Positions 53,479-62,677 are shown, counted from the first letter of the stretch. The stretch is 64,000 nt of DNA from Mesorhizobium sp. (GCA_004017275.1 SAKE01000004.1:124001-188000), one strand, 5' to 3'. The notes: a model not told the origin generated them from the sequence alone. A program made the numbers and translations.

Positions 53479-54519
53479 GTGCCCTCGGCGATGCTACCCC
53501 TCCAGGCCCTGCTTGCGGTGCTGATGGTCCAGGCGGCAGCCGCGGAGACCATTCCGCTGCCGCAGCCCAAGCCGGACATCGGCATCCACACCGACAAGCC
53601 GATCGACAAGCCACTGCCGCAGCCGGCCACCACGGCCGAGCCGGCGCCGCTGCCGTCGGCCGACGCTATCAATCCCGACCGTTTCGGCGCAAAACCCGCC
53701 GATGCGGCCTATGGTGCCTTCCAGCGCGGTCTCTACAAGACGGCCTACAATCTGGCGCTGGTCCGCGCGCAAAACGGCGACCCGGCGGCGCAGACGCTGG
53801 TCGCAGAGATCCTGTCGCGGGGGCTTGGGGTGCCGCTCAATTCGGCGGAAGCGGCGAAATGGTATGCGCTCGCCGCCGAACAAGGTGTGCCGGAATCGCA
53901 GTTCCAGTATGCGCTGATGCTGCTCGACGGCCGCTACGTCAAGAAGGACGAAAAAGGAGCCTACGCCTTGATGCAGGCCGCCGCCGAGGCCGGCAACCGG
54001 CTGGCGCAGTTCAATTTTGCGCAGATGCTGGTCCAGCAGGACCCCGGCGACGCCGGCATAGCCAAGGCGGTCTCCTACTACGAGCGCGCCGCCGCGACCG
54101 GTCTTGCCGACGCGCAATATGCGATGTCGCAGATCTACGCCAATGGCGTCGGCGGCAAGCCGCGTGACGATGTGCAGGCAAGGCGCCTGCTGGCACAGGC
54201 GGCACGACAGAACTACGACACTGCGCAGATCGACCTCGCCGCCTGGATGATCGAAGGCCGCGGCGGTGCGCGCGACCTGAAATCGGCCTTCGGTTGGACG
54301 AAACAGGCGGCGGAGGGTGGCAATGTCGCCGCCCAGAACCGCCTGGCAAAGCTCTACATGCAAGGCATCGGCACCGATCCGGATCTGGTCCTTGCCGGTG
54401 CCTGGTACATCGTCGCCCGTCGCGCCGGCCTCATCGATCCGCAGATGGACGACTTCCTGCAGGGGCTGGACGACGACCAGACCAAGCAGGCGCTGCAGAA
54501 GGCGAACCGCTTGCCCTGA
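53479..54519 (+). CDS. Sel1-repeat (SLR/TPR-like) periplasmic protein
   Basis: 346 residues from GTG (or from ATG at 53491). Signal peptide MLPLQALLAVLMVQAAAA, then a Pro-rich stretch and about five Sel1 repeats: AEAAKWYALAAEQGVPESQFQYALML, KGAYALMQAAAEAGNRLAQFNF, AVSYYERAAATGLADAQYAM, ARRLLAQAARQNYDTAQIDL, and SAFGWTKQAAEGGNVAAQNRL. Sel1 proteins scaffold protein complexes; ligand unknown. Translationally coupled to the ThiE-like gene. Confidence 0.88.
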   Translation: MPSAMLPLQALLAVLMVQAAAAETIPLPQPKPDIGIHTDKPIDKPLPQPATTAEPAPLPSADAINPDRFGAKPADAAYGAFQRGLYKTAYNLALVRAQNGDPAAQTLVAEILSRGLGVPLNSAEAAKWYALAAEQGVPESQFQYALMLLDGRYVKKDEKGAYALMQAAAEAGNRLAQFNFAQMLVQQDPGDAGIAKAVSYYERAAATGLADAQYAMSQIYANGVGGKPRDDVQARRLLAQAARQNYDTAQIDLAAWMIEGRGGARDLKSAFGWTKQAAEGGNVAAQNRLAKLYMQGIGTDPDLVLAGAWYIVARRAGLIDPQMDDFLQGLDDDQTKQALQKANRLP

Positions 54520-54670
54520 CGGGGATTCAGGATCCGGTCGCTTGACCCCAACCTGCCCGCTCCCTTGCCTCTTCTGGTGATTTGTGGTCTTGGGAGCCCG
54601 AAATCGCTTTCCCAGCGAACATCCCTTACCAACGGCGTGGCCGTTGGGCATCATTCCGGATCATCTCAAT

Positions 54671-55237
54671 ATGGCCAAGATCAATGGCAACGAAATCCGT
54701 CCCGGCTATGTCATCGAGCATGATGGCGGTCTTTGGGTGGCGGTCAGGACCAACACCGTCAAGCCCGGCAAGGGCGGCGCCTACAATCAGGTCGAACTGA
54801 AGAACCTCATCAACGGCACCAAGCTCAACGAGCGCTTCCGATCGGCCGAGACGGTCGAACAGATCCGGCTCGACCTGAAGGACTTTTCCTTCCTCTACGC
54901 GCAGGAAGACGCCCTGGTGTTCATGGACACCCAAAGCTACGAGCAACTCGAATTGAACAAGGACTTCGTCGGCGATCGCGCCGCCTTTCTGCAGGACGGC
55001 ATGATGGTGACGGTCCAGCTCTATGAAGAGAGGCCGATCGGCATTTCGCTGCCCGACTATGTAACCCTGACCATCACCGAGGCGGACCCGGTGGTGAAGG
55101 GCCAGACGGCGGCCTCGTCCTACAAGCCGGCAATCCTGGAGAACGGCATCCGCGTGCTGGTGCCGCCATTCATCGGCGCCGGCGAGCGCATCATCGTCGA
55201 CACCAACGAAATCACTTACGTGCGCCGCGCCGACTGA
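54671..55237 (+). CDS. efp: Elongation factor P
   Basis: 188 residues. Three-domain EF-P: KOW-like N-domain [20 protein letters not shown] with the modifiable loop [10 protein letters not shown] (Lys about 33), then two OB domains ending [18 protein letters not shown]. Relieves ribosome stalling at polyproline. The tail Lys suggests EpmA-type lysylation, but epmA/epmB are not in this window. The start is fixed by family alignment; upstream codons are non-conserved. Confidence 0.96.
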   Translation: MAKINGNEIRPGYVIEHDGGLWVAVRTNTVKPGKGGAYNQVELKNLINGTKLNERFRSAETVEQIRLDLKDFSFLYAQEDALVFMDTQSYEQLELNKDFVGDRAAFLQDGMMVTVQLYEERPIGISLPDYVTLTITEADPVVKGQTAASSYKPAILENGIRVLVPPFIGAGERIIVDTNEITYVRRAD

Positions 55238-55261
55238 CGCACGCCAGCAGGAAGAACCACT

Positions 55262-56062
55262 ATGGCACGCTCAGCCCTCCTCAACGTCATGGTCCAGGCC
55301 GCAATGAAGGCCGGTCGCTCGCTGTCGCGCGACTTCGGCGAGGTGCAGAACCTGCAGGTCTCGATGAAAGGCCCCGGCGACTATGTCAGCCAGGCCGACC
55401 GCAAGGCCGAGGACATCGTCTTTGCCGAGTTGTCCAAGGCACGGCCGGGCTATTCCTTCCTGATGGAAGAACGCGGCGTGGTCGAAGGCGACGATGGCCA
55501 GCATCGCTGGATCGTCGACCCGCTCGATGGCACCACCAATTTCCTGCACGGCATTCCGCTCTTTGCCGTTTCGATCGCCTTGGAGCGTCAGGGGCAGATC
55601 GTTGCCGGCGTCATCTACAATCCGGCGATGGACGAGCTCTACACCTGTGAACGCGGCGGCGGCGCCTTCATGAACGACCGCCGGCTGCGCGTCGCCGGCC
55701 GCATCAAGCTGGTCGACACGGTGATCGGCTGCGGCATGCCGCATCTCGGCCGCGGCCACCACGGCAATTTCCTCGTCGAGCTGCGCAACGTCATGGCCGA
55801 GGTTTCCGGCGTCCGCCGCCTCGGCTCCGCCTCGCTCGATCTCGCCTATGTCGCAGCCGGCCGCATGGATGGGTTCTGGGAAACCGGCCTGTCAGCCTGG
55901 GACATCGCCGCTGGCCTGCTTTTGATCCGCGAGGCGGGCGGCTTCGTATCGGACATGGATGGCGGGCAGGACATGCTCGACAACGGCTCGGTGGTCGCCG
56001 GCAACGAGGTCATCCAGCGCGCTTTGCTGAAGGCCGTGAAGAAGCCGCTCCCCTCTCGCTGA
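55262..56062 (+). CDS. suhB: Inositol monophosphatase family protein SuhB
   Basis: 266 residues. Metal sites: EERG (Glu), IVDPLDGTTNFLHG (two Asp), and WDIAAGLLLIREAGG (Asp). Catalyses myo-inositol-1-phosphate dephosphorylation; SuhB also acts with ribosomal-RNA transcription complexes in other bacteria. It starts 24 bases after efp with an AGGAAGAA ribosome site. Confidence 0.95.
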   Translation: MARSALLNVMVQAAMKAGRSLSRDFGEVQNLQVSMKGPGDYVSQADRKAEDIVFAELSKARPGYSFLMEERGVVEGDDGQHRWIVDPLDGTTNFLHGIPLFAVSIALERQGQIVAGVIYNPAMDELYTCERGGGAFMNDRRLRVAGRIKLVDTVIGCGMPHLGRGHHGNFLVELRNVMAEVSGVRRLGSASLDLAYVAAGRMDGFWETGLSAWDIAAGLLLIREAGGFVSDMDGGQDMLDNGSVVAGNEVIQRALLKAVKKPLPSR

Positions 56063-56127
56063 CAGCCACGCCGCGCTGATGCGCCGCAGTCGCAAAACCG
56101 CAATGGAAGCTTGAAATACTGCCCTGC

Positions 56128-56856
56128 ATGCGCCCAAATTGGAGGGCGCGGCGCAGGAACCCGGCTTTAGTGAGAGACAACCAACCCTACCCCGACATCC
56201 CGTTCATCGGACGCTGGCACTATTCGCGCGCCGAGACGATCGCAGACGGTATCGTCCACGCGGTCGGCATCGTGCTGGCGATCGCGGCAGGGTCGGCACT
56301 GCTGGCGCTGGCGGCCTTTCGTGTCGGACCGGGCGAGTACATCGCCGCCGCTTTCTATGTGGTTTCGCTGCTCACCGTGCTGTCGGTGTCGATGACCTAC
56401 AATCTGTGGCCGGTGTCGTCGCCGCTGAAATGGGTCTTGCGGCGTTTCGACCATGCGGCGATCTATCTGCTGATCGCCGCGACCTACACGCCTTTCCTGG
56501 CCCAGCTCGAAGGCTCGCCGCTGGCGCGCTGGATGATTGTCCTCGTCTGGACCGCGGCGTTGCTGGGCATCGCCATCAAGGTGTTCTTTCCCGGCCGTTT
56601 CGACCGGCTGGCTATCGTCTTCTATCTCGCCATCGGCTGGAGCGGCATCATCCTGGTCAAGCCGCTTGTCCAGACGCTGCCACCGACGTCGATCGCACTC
56701 ATCGTCGCCGGAGGCATCGTCTATTCCTGCGGCGTCATCTTCTTCGCCTGGAAGGGGCTGCGCTTCCACAATGCGCTGTGGCACGGTTTCGTCGTCACCG
56801 GCGCCGGCCTGCATCTGGCCGCAATGGTCGACTGTCTGGTCATCAATCGCCTCTGA
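56128..56856 (+). CDS. Hemolysin III / adiponectin-receptor family membrane protein
   Basis: 242 residues, seven membrane segments. The family opening YSRAETIADGIVHAVGIVLA and the conserved His-containing motifs (FDHAAIYLLIAATYTPF; HNALWHGFVVTGAGLHLAAM) are present. These match the zinc-binding residues of PAQR/HlyIII proteins. Function in bacteria is unclear (membrane homeostasis, hydrolase-like). A GTG about 42 bases in is an alternative start. Confidence 0.9.
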   Translation: MRPNWRARRRNPALVRDNQPYPDIPFIGRWHYSRAETIADGIVHAVGIVLAIAAGSALLALAAFRVGPGEYIAAAFYVVSLLTVLSVSMTYNLWPVSSPLKWVLRRFDHAAIYLLIAATYTPFLAQLEGSPLARWMIVLVWTAALLGIAIKVFFPGRFDRLAIVFYLAIGWSGIILVKPLVQTLPPTSIALIVAGGIVYSCGVIFFAWKGLRFHNALWHGFVVTGAGLHLAAMVDCLVINRL

Positions 56857-56964
56857 CAAAGACTGTAGACGCGGCTATATTGCCAAGCGCCATTCAATTT
56901 GGTCACAATTCCGTTTAGAGTCGCGGACTACGTGATCGGCGGCGGCATCGGAAACGGGGCACGG

Positions 56965-57990
56965 ATGGCTTTTCTCAGATCCTTCGGCATGGGCAGACGT
57001 TCTGATGTCCTGATCTACGATCCGCACAAACTGTCGAGCCCGCAGGTCTTCCTGCTGACAATGGTGATCTTCCTGGTCATCGTCGCTTTCATCGCCGCCA
57101 TCCTGACCCGCCAGATCTCGACCGCCTTTGGCAGCAATCCCGGCCTCAACGGCCTGATCGTCGGCGTGCTGGTGGTCGGCATCCTGCTGGCCTTCGCCCA
57201 GGTCGGCCGGCTGTTTCGCGAAGTGCGCTGGGTCAACTCCTTCCGTGCCGGCTCGGAGACCACCGAACCGGTGCTGCTGGCACCGATGAAGGCGATGATC
57301 GGCCGTTCCGCGGCGACAGCCTTCTCGACCAGTTCGATGCGCACCATGCTCGATTCCATCGCCACGCGCCTCGACGAAAGCCGCGACACCTCGCGCTATC
57401 TCGTCGGCCTGCTGGTGTTCCTCGGCCTGCTCGGCACCTTCTGGGGCCTGTTGAACACCATTGGTTCGATCCGCGAGACCATCGAATCGCTCGACCCAGG
57501 CACGGGCGACGCCGCCGCGGTGCTCGACTCGCTGAAGCAGGGGCTTTCGGCGCCGTTGGCTGGCATGGGCACGGCCTTCTCCTCCTCGCTGTTCGGCCTG
57601 TCCGGCTCGCTGGTGCTCGGCTTCCTCGACCTTCAGGCCGGCCGCGCCCAGACGCGCTTCTACACCGAGCTGGAAAACTGGCTGTCCTCGGTCACCGACC
57701 TGTCGTCCGACATCGTCGTCGCCGACCCGGCCAAGACCGAATCCTCCGACGAGATCCGGGTGCTGTCGGAACGGCTGCGCAGCATGCAGGAGAATGGCGG
57801 CGGCTCCAACCCGCGTGTCGCCACCGCCATGGCCAATCTCGCCGACGGCATTTCCGGTCTGGTCAAGAACATGCGCTCGGAACAGCAGATCATGCGCGAC
57901 TGGGTCGAGGCCCAGTCCGACGAACAAAAGGCGATGCGCAACACGCTGGAAAAGATCGCCGACGCCCTGAAGAAGCCCGGGGTCCACTAA
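56965..57990 (+). CDS. MotA/TolQ/ExbB-type proton-channel protein
   Basis: 341 residues. Membrane segments include VFLLTMVIFLVIVAFIAAIL, LIVGVLVVGILLAFAQVG, LVGLLVFLGLLGTFWGLLN, and GMGTAFSSSLFGLSGSLVLGF. The third and fourth carry the family channel motif. Forms a pair with the next gene (one base apart), which provides the D-bearing helix and a peptidoglycan-binding domain. Not flagellar by context; a second envelope energy module besides Tol-Pal is inferred. Start ATG 56965 with a plausible N-terminus MAFLRSFGMG. Confidence 0.85.
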   Translation: MAFLRSFGMGRRSDVLIYDPHKLSSPQVFLLTMVIFLVIVAFIAAILTRQISTAFGSNPGLNGLIVGVLVVGILLAFAQVGRLFREVRWVNSFRAGSETTEPVLLAPMKAMIGRSAATAFSTSSMRTMLDSIATRLDESRDTSRYLVGLLVFLGLLGTFWGLLNTIGSIRETIESLDPGTGDAAAVLDSLKQGLSAPLAGMGTAFSSSLFGLSGSLVLGFLDLQAGRAQTRFYTELENWLSSVTDLSSDIVVADPAKTESSDEIRVLSERLRSMQENGGGSNPRVATAMANLADGISGLVKNMRSEQQIMRDWVEAQSDEQKAMRNTLEKIADALKKPGVH

Positions 57991-57991
57991 C

Positions 57992-59023
57992 ATGGCACTC
58001 GCCAGGGGCCGGCGCACCGATCGCCGCATCGACTACTGGCCGGGCTTCGTCGACGCGCTGTCGACGCTTCTGCTGGCCATCATGTTCCTGCTCACGGTCT
58101 TCGTGCTGGCGCAGTTCCTGCTGGGGCGCGAAATCTCCGGTAAGGATACCGCGCTTTCGCGCCTCAATTCGCAGATCAACGAATTGACCCAGCTTCTGGC
58201 GCTGGAGCGGTCGACGGCGCAGGACAAGGATGACTCGCTGGCCAATCTGCAGGCATCGCTGTCGGCGGCGGAAGCGGAAAAGAGCCGGCTCGAACGATTG
58301 CTGGCGCAAGGTGCCGGCGCCGGCGACGCCGCCAACCAGCGCGCCGCGGCGCTGGGCGGCGAACTCGACAGCCAGCGCCAGATCAGCCAGCAGGCGCTGA
58401 GCCAGGTTGAGATCCTCAACCAGCAGATCGCGGCACTGCGCAAGCAGATCGGCGCGCTCGAGGATGCGCTCAACGTCTCCGAAACCCGCGACCGCGATTC
58501 CAACACCAAGATCGCCGATCTCGGCCGCCGCCTGAACGTCGCACTGGCGCAGCGCGTGCAGGAATTGAACCGCTACCGCTCCGATTTCTTCGGCCGCTTG
58601 CGCGAAATCCTCGCCGACCGCGAGAACATCCGCATCGTCGGCGACCGCTTCGTCTTCCAGTCGGAAGTGCTGTTTCCGACCGGCTCCGAAGTGATCAACG
58701 ATGCCGGCAAGGTCGAGATGAAGAAGCTCGCCGACGCCATCATCGAACTGCAGAAGGAAATCCCGCCCGAGATCAACTGGGTGCTGCGCGTCGATGGCCA
58801 CACCGACAACAAGCCGCTCTCCGGCACCGGCCGCTACCGTGACAACTGGGAGCTGTCGACGGCGCGTTCGACCTCGGTGGTGAAATTCCTGATCGAAAAC
58901 GGCGTGCCGGCCAACCGGCTGGTCGCCGCCGGCTTCGGCGAATTCCAGCCGCTCGACCCAGCCGACACCGAAGAGGCGCGTAACAAGAACCGTCGCATCG
59001 AGCTGAAGCTGACCGAGCGCTGA
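57992..59023 (+). CDS. MotB-like membrane protein with coiled coil and OmpA-like peptidoglycan domain
   Basis: 343 residues. One membrane segment with the proton-carrying Asp (WPGFVDALSTLLLAIMFLL). A long periplasmic coiled coil (about 55-170) is followed by an OmpA-like domain (about 205-343: RFVFQSEVLFPTGSEVINDAG; VLRVDGHTDNKPLSGTGR; NRRIELKLTER end). Complements the preceding TolQ-like channel. A damaged copy of its last codons is found at 59767-59898. Confidence 0.87.
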   Translation: MALARGRRTDRRIDYWPGFVDALSTLLLAIMFLLTVFVLAQFLLGREISGKDTALSRLNSQINELTQLLALERSTAQDKDDSLANLQASLSAAEAEKSRLERLLAQGAGAGDAANQRAAALGGELDSQRQISQQALSQVEILNQQIAALRKQIGALEDALNVSETRDRDSNTKIADLGRRLNVALAQRVQELNRYRSDFFGRLREILADRENIRIVGDRFVFQSEVLFPTGSEVINDAGKVEMKKLADAIIELQKEIPPEINWVLRVDGHTDNKPLSGTGRYRDNWELSTARSTSVVKFLIENGVPANRLVAAGFGEFQPLDPADTEEARNKNRRIELKLTER

Positions 59024-59109
59024 TCCGGACCCGGCGCCGATCAAGACCGGGCACTGGTCCAAGTCGGGCTGGCTCAAGGCGAACGGTCAGTTTTAGGGCG
59101 GCAATTCGG

Positions 59110-59295
59110 GCCGGCAAGGCTCGAAAAGATTACCTTTTGTTGATTACTCTTTGCCGCGATGCGTTCTTAAATTTGCTACTGGGCCGAGGACCGCCGGCGG
59201 TGGAACGGACCATCGCGACGCGACGGAACCGGACGGCCCAAAGCCAGAAGGTGGGCGTCCCAATCGCCGCCTTCCCCATAAAAGGAGACGCAGCC
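59110..59295 (+). promoter_or_regulatory. Leader of first small secreted-protein gene, duplicated
   Basis: This 5' region is repeated before the second gene (59954-60140). Shared blocks are GGCCGGCAAGGC...GAAAAGATTA near the presumed promoter, GGGCCGAGxACCGCCGGCG, and a 28-base identical stretch (59211-59238) containing GCGACGCGACGGAACC. An AAAGGAGAC ribosome site ends the leader. Confidence 0.6.
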
Positions 59296-59712
59296 ATGCG
59301 CTCTTTCACCACCAAGCCCCTCAGGACTGCAGCACTCGCCGCACTTCTCGTCACCGTTCCGTTTGCTGGCGCCTACGCCGCATCGACCTCATTCTACGGC
59401 CCGCGTGAGACTGTGTTGTTCGACCAGATACAGGGCGTCGATACGGGCATCCGTGCCGCGATGCAGGCGAACAAGATCAAGCCGGACGAGGCGCGTGACT
59501 TGCGCAGGCAGGTCGCCCAACTCAATCGGGACGCTCAGAGGGCCGCGCGAGATGGAACGATGCCGGCCACCCAGTACCGGCAGTTGCTGGCGCAGCTCGA
59601 CGATGTGAGCCAGAAGCTGCGGGCGGCCACCGGCGGCGCTTTCCTGATCGGCAATGGCGGTGATGGCGGATATTATCCAAACGGCTATGGCCCAAGCCAT
59701 CCAAACGGCTGA
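59296..59712 (+). CDS. Small secreted protein, duplicate A, function unknown
   Basis: 138 residues. Signal peptide MRSFTTKPLRTAALAALLVT, cleavage after AYA. Charged helical mature region (VLFDQIQGVDTGIRAAMQAN, ARDLRRQVAQLNRDAQRAAR) with a Gly/Asn/Pro-rich tail ending SHPNG. Paralogous to the gene at 60141: shared MRSFT...LRTA start, Q.RGV/QGV..GI region, Q..L..LDxVxQ.LR, and GG.YPNG end. No known domain. Confidence 0.85.
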   Translation: MRSFTTKPLRTAALAALLVTVPFAGAYAASTSFYGPRETVLFDQIQGVDTGIRAAMQANKIKPDEARDLRRQVAQLNRDAQRAARDGTMPATQYRQLLAQLDDVSQKLRAATGGAFLIGNGGDGGYYPNGYGPSHPNG

Positions 59713-59766
59713 AATCATTCATTACAGCGCCGCGCTTGATCTTGCGCATGGTCTTTTGATTTGCAC

Positions 59767-59898
59767 ATGATCCGTTCCGCGCCGAATGCCCGCACAGCAG
59801 GAGCGATCCTGCTATTCGCTGATGCGGACCTCGGTGCGGGGTCATGCGCCAAGCCGCTCGATTCCGTCGACACCGAGCTGAAGCAGGCCGAACGCTGA
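59767..59898 (+). pseudogene. Fossil of the MotB-like gene 3' end
   Basis: A 43-codon open frame ends KPLDSVDTELKQAER then TGATC. This matches the real MotB-like C-terminus QPLDPADTE...RIELKLTER-TGATC (58947-59023) with a 30-base, in-frame deletion. It sits at the same relative place before the second small-protein gene as the real end does before the first. This indicates a tandem duplication whose left boundary was inside the MotB-like gene. Confidence 0.65.
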
Positions 59899-59953
59899 TC
59901 GGCCGGCGGCATTGTGCCGGACGAAGGCGGCGCCAGGTAGGGCGCCGGTTCGT

Positions 59954-60140
59954 GGCCGGCAAGGCCTGAAAAGATTATCTTTTTTTAATTACACATTGTC
60001 GCAGGGCGATCCTAGCTTCCCGCCTGGGCCGAGAACCGCCGGCGATGAATCCCCCTCATCGCGACGCGACGGAACCGGACGGCCACGGCCGGAAGGCAGG
60101 CGGAACAGCCGCCGCCTTCCTCTACAAGAGGAGACGCGTG
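59954..60140 (+). promoter_or_regulatory. Leader of second small secreted-protein gene
   Basis: Duplicate of the leader at 59110-59295, with the same 28-base identical block at 60057-60084 and the same GGGCCGAGxACCGCCGGCG block. It ends in an AAGAGGAGAC ribosome site. Sequence outside the shared blocks has drifted. Confidence 0.6.
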
Positions 60141-60578
60141 ATGCGCTCTTTCACTCCCAAGACCTCGCTCAGAACTGCGACACTCACGGCGCTCCTCATC
60201 GCCGTTCCGCTTGCCGGCGCCTATGCCGCTGGCCATGACAACAAGGGCGCTCTCGACGCGACCGACCCGACCGATTTCACCGGTCCACGTGTCGAGGCGC
60301 TTATCGAACAGGTGCGGGGCGTGCGGCAGGGCATCGTGGACGCAAGACAGGCCAAAAACATCACCCCGGCCGTGGCGGAACGCCTGGAAATGCGCACGAC
60401 TCACATCAGCCAGGCGGCCGAGAAAGTCGCCGCATCCGATCATGGCAGGATACCGGTCGCGCAATACCATGACCTGTTGCGCCGTCTCGACAATGTCGAC
60501 CAGCGTCTGAGGGTCGATATAGGCGCCGGTTTCCTGATGGGCGATGGCGCCGACGGCGGAAGCTACCCGAACGGCTGA
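60141..60578 (+). CDS. Small secreted protein, duplicate B, function unknown
   Basis: 145 residues. Signal peptide MRSFTPKTSLRTATLTALLI, cleavage after AYA. Helical mature region (VEALIEQVRGVRQGIVDARQ, AERLEMRTTHISQAAEKVAA) and an end, GGSYPNG, like its upstream duplicate. Followed by a terminator. The mature parts of the two copies have diverged far more than their leaders and signal peptides. Confidence 0.85.
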   Translation: MRSFTPKTSLRTATLTALLIAVPLAGAYAAGHDNKGALDATDPTDFTGPRVEALIEQVRGVRQGIVDARQAKNITPAVAERLEMRTTHISQAAEKVAASDHGRIPVAQYHDLLRRLDNVDQRLRVDIGAGFLMGDGADGGSYPNG

Positions 60579-60618
60579 GCCATAGCGGCTGAAGCGGTCC
60601 ATGAGGAAGGAACCACCC

Positions 60619-60656
60619 GACGCCTTCGGAAGGCAATCCCGCAGGCGTCCTTTTTC
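60619..60656 (+). terminator. Terminator after duplicate B
   Basis: Stem GACGCCT (60619-60625) / AGGCGTC (60643-60649), followed by CTTTTTCC. It also lies at the 3' end of the convergent DUF1304 gene. Confidence 0.75.
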
Positions 60657-60659
60657 CTG

Positions 60660-61013
60660 CTACCAGCCGAGCCACACCGCCATCAGGGCAACCGCCGCCG
60701 GCACGGTCTGGATGAACAGGATCTTGCGGCCAACTGTGGCCGCGCCATAGAGGCCGGCAACAGCCACGCACAGCAGGAAGAACACCTTGACCTGGAAACC
60801 GCCCGCACCGAGGTAAAGCCCCCAGATCAAGCCGGCGGCGAGGAAGCCGTTGTAGAGCCCCTGATTGGCGGCGAGCACCTTCGAGGCGTTGGCGAATTCG
60901 GGCGTCAGATTGAAAGCCTTGTGTCCGCGCGTCGTGTCCCACAGCACCATCTCAAGATAGACGATGTAGGCATGGATCAAGGCCACCAGCCCGATCAGGA
61001 TGTTGCCGATCAT
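60660..61013 (-). CDS. DUF1304 membrane protein
   Basis: 117 residues with about four membrane segments. N-terminus MIGNILIGLVALIHAYIVYLEMVLWDTTRG, central NQGLYNGFLAAGLIWGL, and C-terminal TVPAAVALMAVWLGW are the family pattern. Function unknown. The start at 61013 follows family length; further upstream codons are not conserved. Confidence 0.88.
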   Translation of the reverse strand: MIGNILIGLVALIHAYIVYLEMVLWDTTRGHKAFNLTPEFANASKVLAANQGLYNGFLAAGLIWGLYLGAGGFQVKVFFLLCVAVAGLYGAATVGRKILFIQTVPAAVALMAVWLGW

Positions 61014-61153
61014 TTTTTCCCCCTGATGTGTCGCCGGCAGCATTTCACGCGTGACCTTACCTGCGCAAGCTGCATCTGCCGGACGGCACCTGAGGGTTGC
61101 CAAGGCTTTTGCGTTGGTGTCTTTTCGCGCCGTCCCCAATCACGGAAGCCGCC

Positions 61154-62641
61154 ATGTCCTTTCAGAAACTCGATGATCTCGGCCACAAGCTCGAAGCGCT
61201 TGAGCATGCGCTGGCCATCCTCGGCGCCGACGAGGCGACCCACATGGCCGTCGGCGGTGGCGAGAAGCGTGCTGAGGCCATGTCGGCACTGGCCGGCATG
61301 TATCACACCAGGGCAACGGCGCCGGAGATAGCGGACTGGATCGCCACGGCCGAACAGGAAGCGTTGGGTGAAGAGCAGCGCGCCGCCGTCGCCGAACTGC
61401 GTCGCCAATACACCAACCTGACCTGCCTGCCGGTCGAATTCGTCGAGCGCCAGACGACCGCGCGCATGCGTTGCGAGCAATTGTGGCGCGACCTGCGTGC
61501 CAAGAACGACTGGGCCGGCTTCCAGCCGGCGCTGGAGGGCGTTGTGGCGCTGGTGCGCGAGGAGGCGGCACTACGTGCCGACGTGCTCGGCCTCGCCCCC
61601 TATGACGCGCTGATGGAACAATACGACCCCGGCAACCGCACCACCGACATCACGCCTGTGTTCACCGATCTGAAGGCTTTCCTGAAAAGCTTTGTGCCCG
61701 AGGCACTAGCGATCCAGGAAGCGCGGCTGCGCAAGCGCGCGCTGAAGCCGCTCTCAGGCACCTATGCGATCGAAAGGCAGCGCGAGCTCGGCCTTGCCAT
61801 GATGGCGGCGGTCGGCTTCGACCTGACGCACGGGTCGCTGTCGGTGTCGCACCATCCTTTCTGCGGTGGCGTACCGAGTGACGTGCGCATCACCACCCGC
61901 TACAAGACCTCCGATTTCCTGTCGGCACTGATGGGCGTGCTCCACGAGACCGGCCATGCACTCTACGAACAGAACCTGCCCAAGGCATGGTCGCACTGGC
62001 CGCTCGGCAAGGCGCGTGGCATGGCCGTGCATGAAAGCCAGAGCCTGTTCGTCGAAAAGCAGCTCGGCCGCAACCCCGCCTTCTGGCGCTGGGCGCTGCA
62101 GGTAGTTGAAAAGCATCTCGGCGAAGCCTGGTCGCTCGACGACATCCTGCCGCATGTGCATCGCGTCGAACGCGGCCTGATCCGTGTCGATGCTGACGAG
62201 GTAACCTATCCCCTGCATGTCATCCTGCGCTACGAACTGGAACAGGAACTCGTCGCGGGCCGGCTGGAGGTGGCTGATCTGCCCGAAGCCTGGGACGCCA
62301 AGATGCGCGACTATCTCGGCCTCTCCACCATCGACAACCCGGCCGACGGACCGATGCAGGACGTGCATTGGCCGGGTGCGGCCTTCGGCTATTTCCCGTC
62401 CTACACGCTGGGCGCGATGATGGCGGCGCAGCAATGGGCGGCGCTAACGCGGGAGCACCCTGCCGCCGACGAGGATCTCGCCAAAGGCAATTTCGGGGCG
62501 ATCAACGATTGGCGCCGCGAAAAAATCTGGTCGCAGGGATCACGCTGGTCGACGCCGGACCTGCTCGAACGCGCCACCGGCGAAAAGCTCAACGCCGCCT
62601 ATTTCGTGGACCATCTGAAGCAGCGATACGGAGCCACGTAA
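61154..62641 (+). CDS. M32-family metallocarboxypeptidase
   Basis: 495 residues, normal for Taq-type carboxypeptidase 1. Zinc motif HETGH in GVLHETGHALYEQNLP, downstream Glu ligand in HESQSLFVEKQLG, and FDLTHGSLSVSHHPFCGG preceding. Removes C-terminal residues from peptides in the cytoplasm. Start MSFQKLDDLGHKLEALEHAL. Divergent from DUF1304. Confidence 0.94.
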   Translation: MSFQKLDDLGHKLEALEHALAILGADEATHMAVGGGEKRAEAMSALAGMYHTRATAPEIADWIATAEQEALGEEQRAAVAELRRQYTNLTCLPVEFVERQTTARMRCEQLWRDLRAKNDWAGFQPALEGVVALVREEAALRADVLGLAPYDALMEQYDPGNRTTDITPVFTDLKAFLKSFVPEALAIQEARLRKRALKPLSGTYAIERQRELGLAMMAAVGFDLTHGSLSVSHHPFCGGVPSDVRITTRYKTSDFLSALMGVLHETGHALYEQNLPKAWSHWPLGKARGMAVHESQSLFVEKQLGRNPAFWRWALQVVEKHLGEAWSLDDILPHVHRVERGLIRVDADEVTYPLHVILRYELEQELVAGRLEVADLPEAWDAKMRDYLGLSTIDNPADGPMQDVHWPGAAFGYFPSYTLGAMMAAQQWAALTREHPAADEDLAKGNFGAINDWRREKIWSQGSRWSTPDLLERATGEKLNAAYFVDHLKQRYGAT

Positions 62642-62677
62642 GGGCGGCCGGCACATCGGGAACGCAAATGGTTCTGA

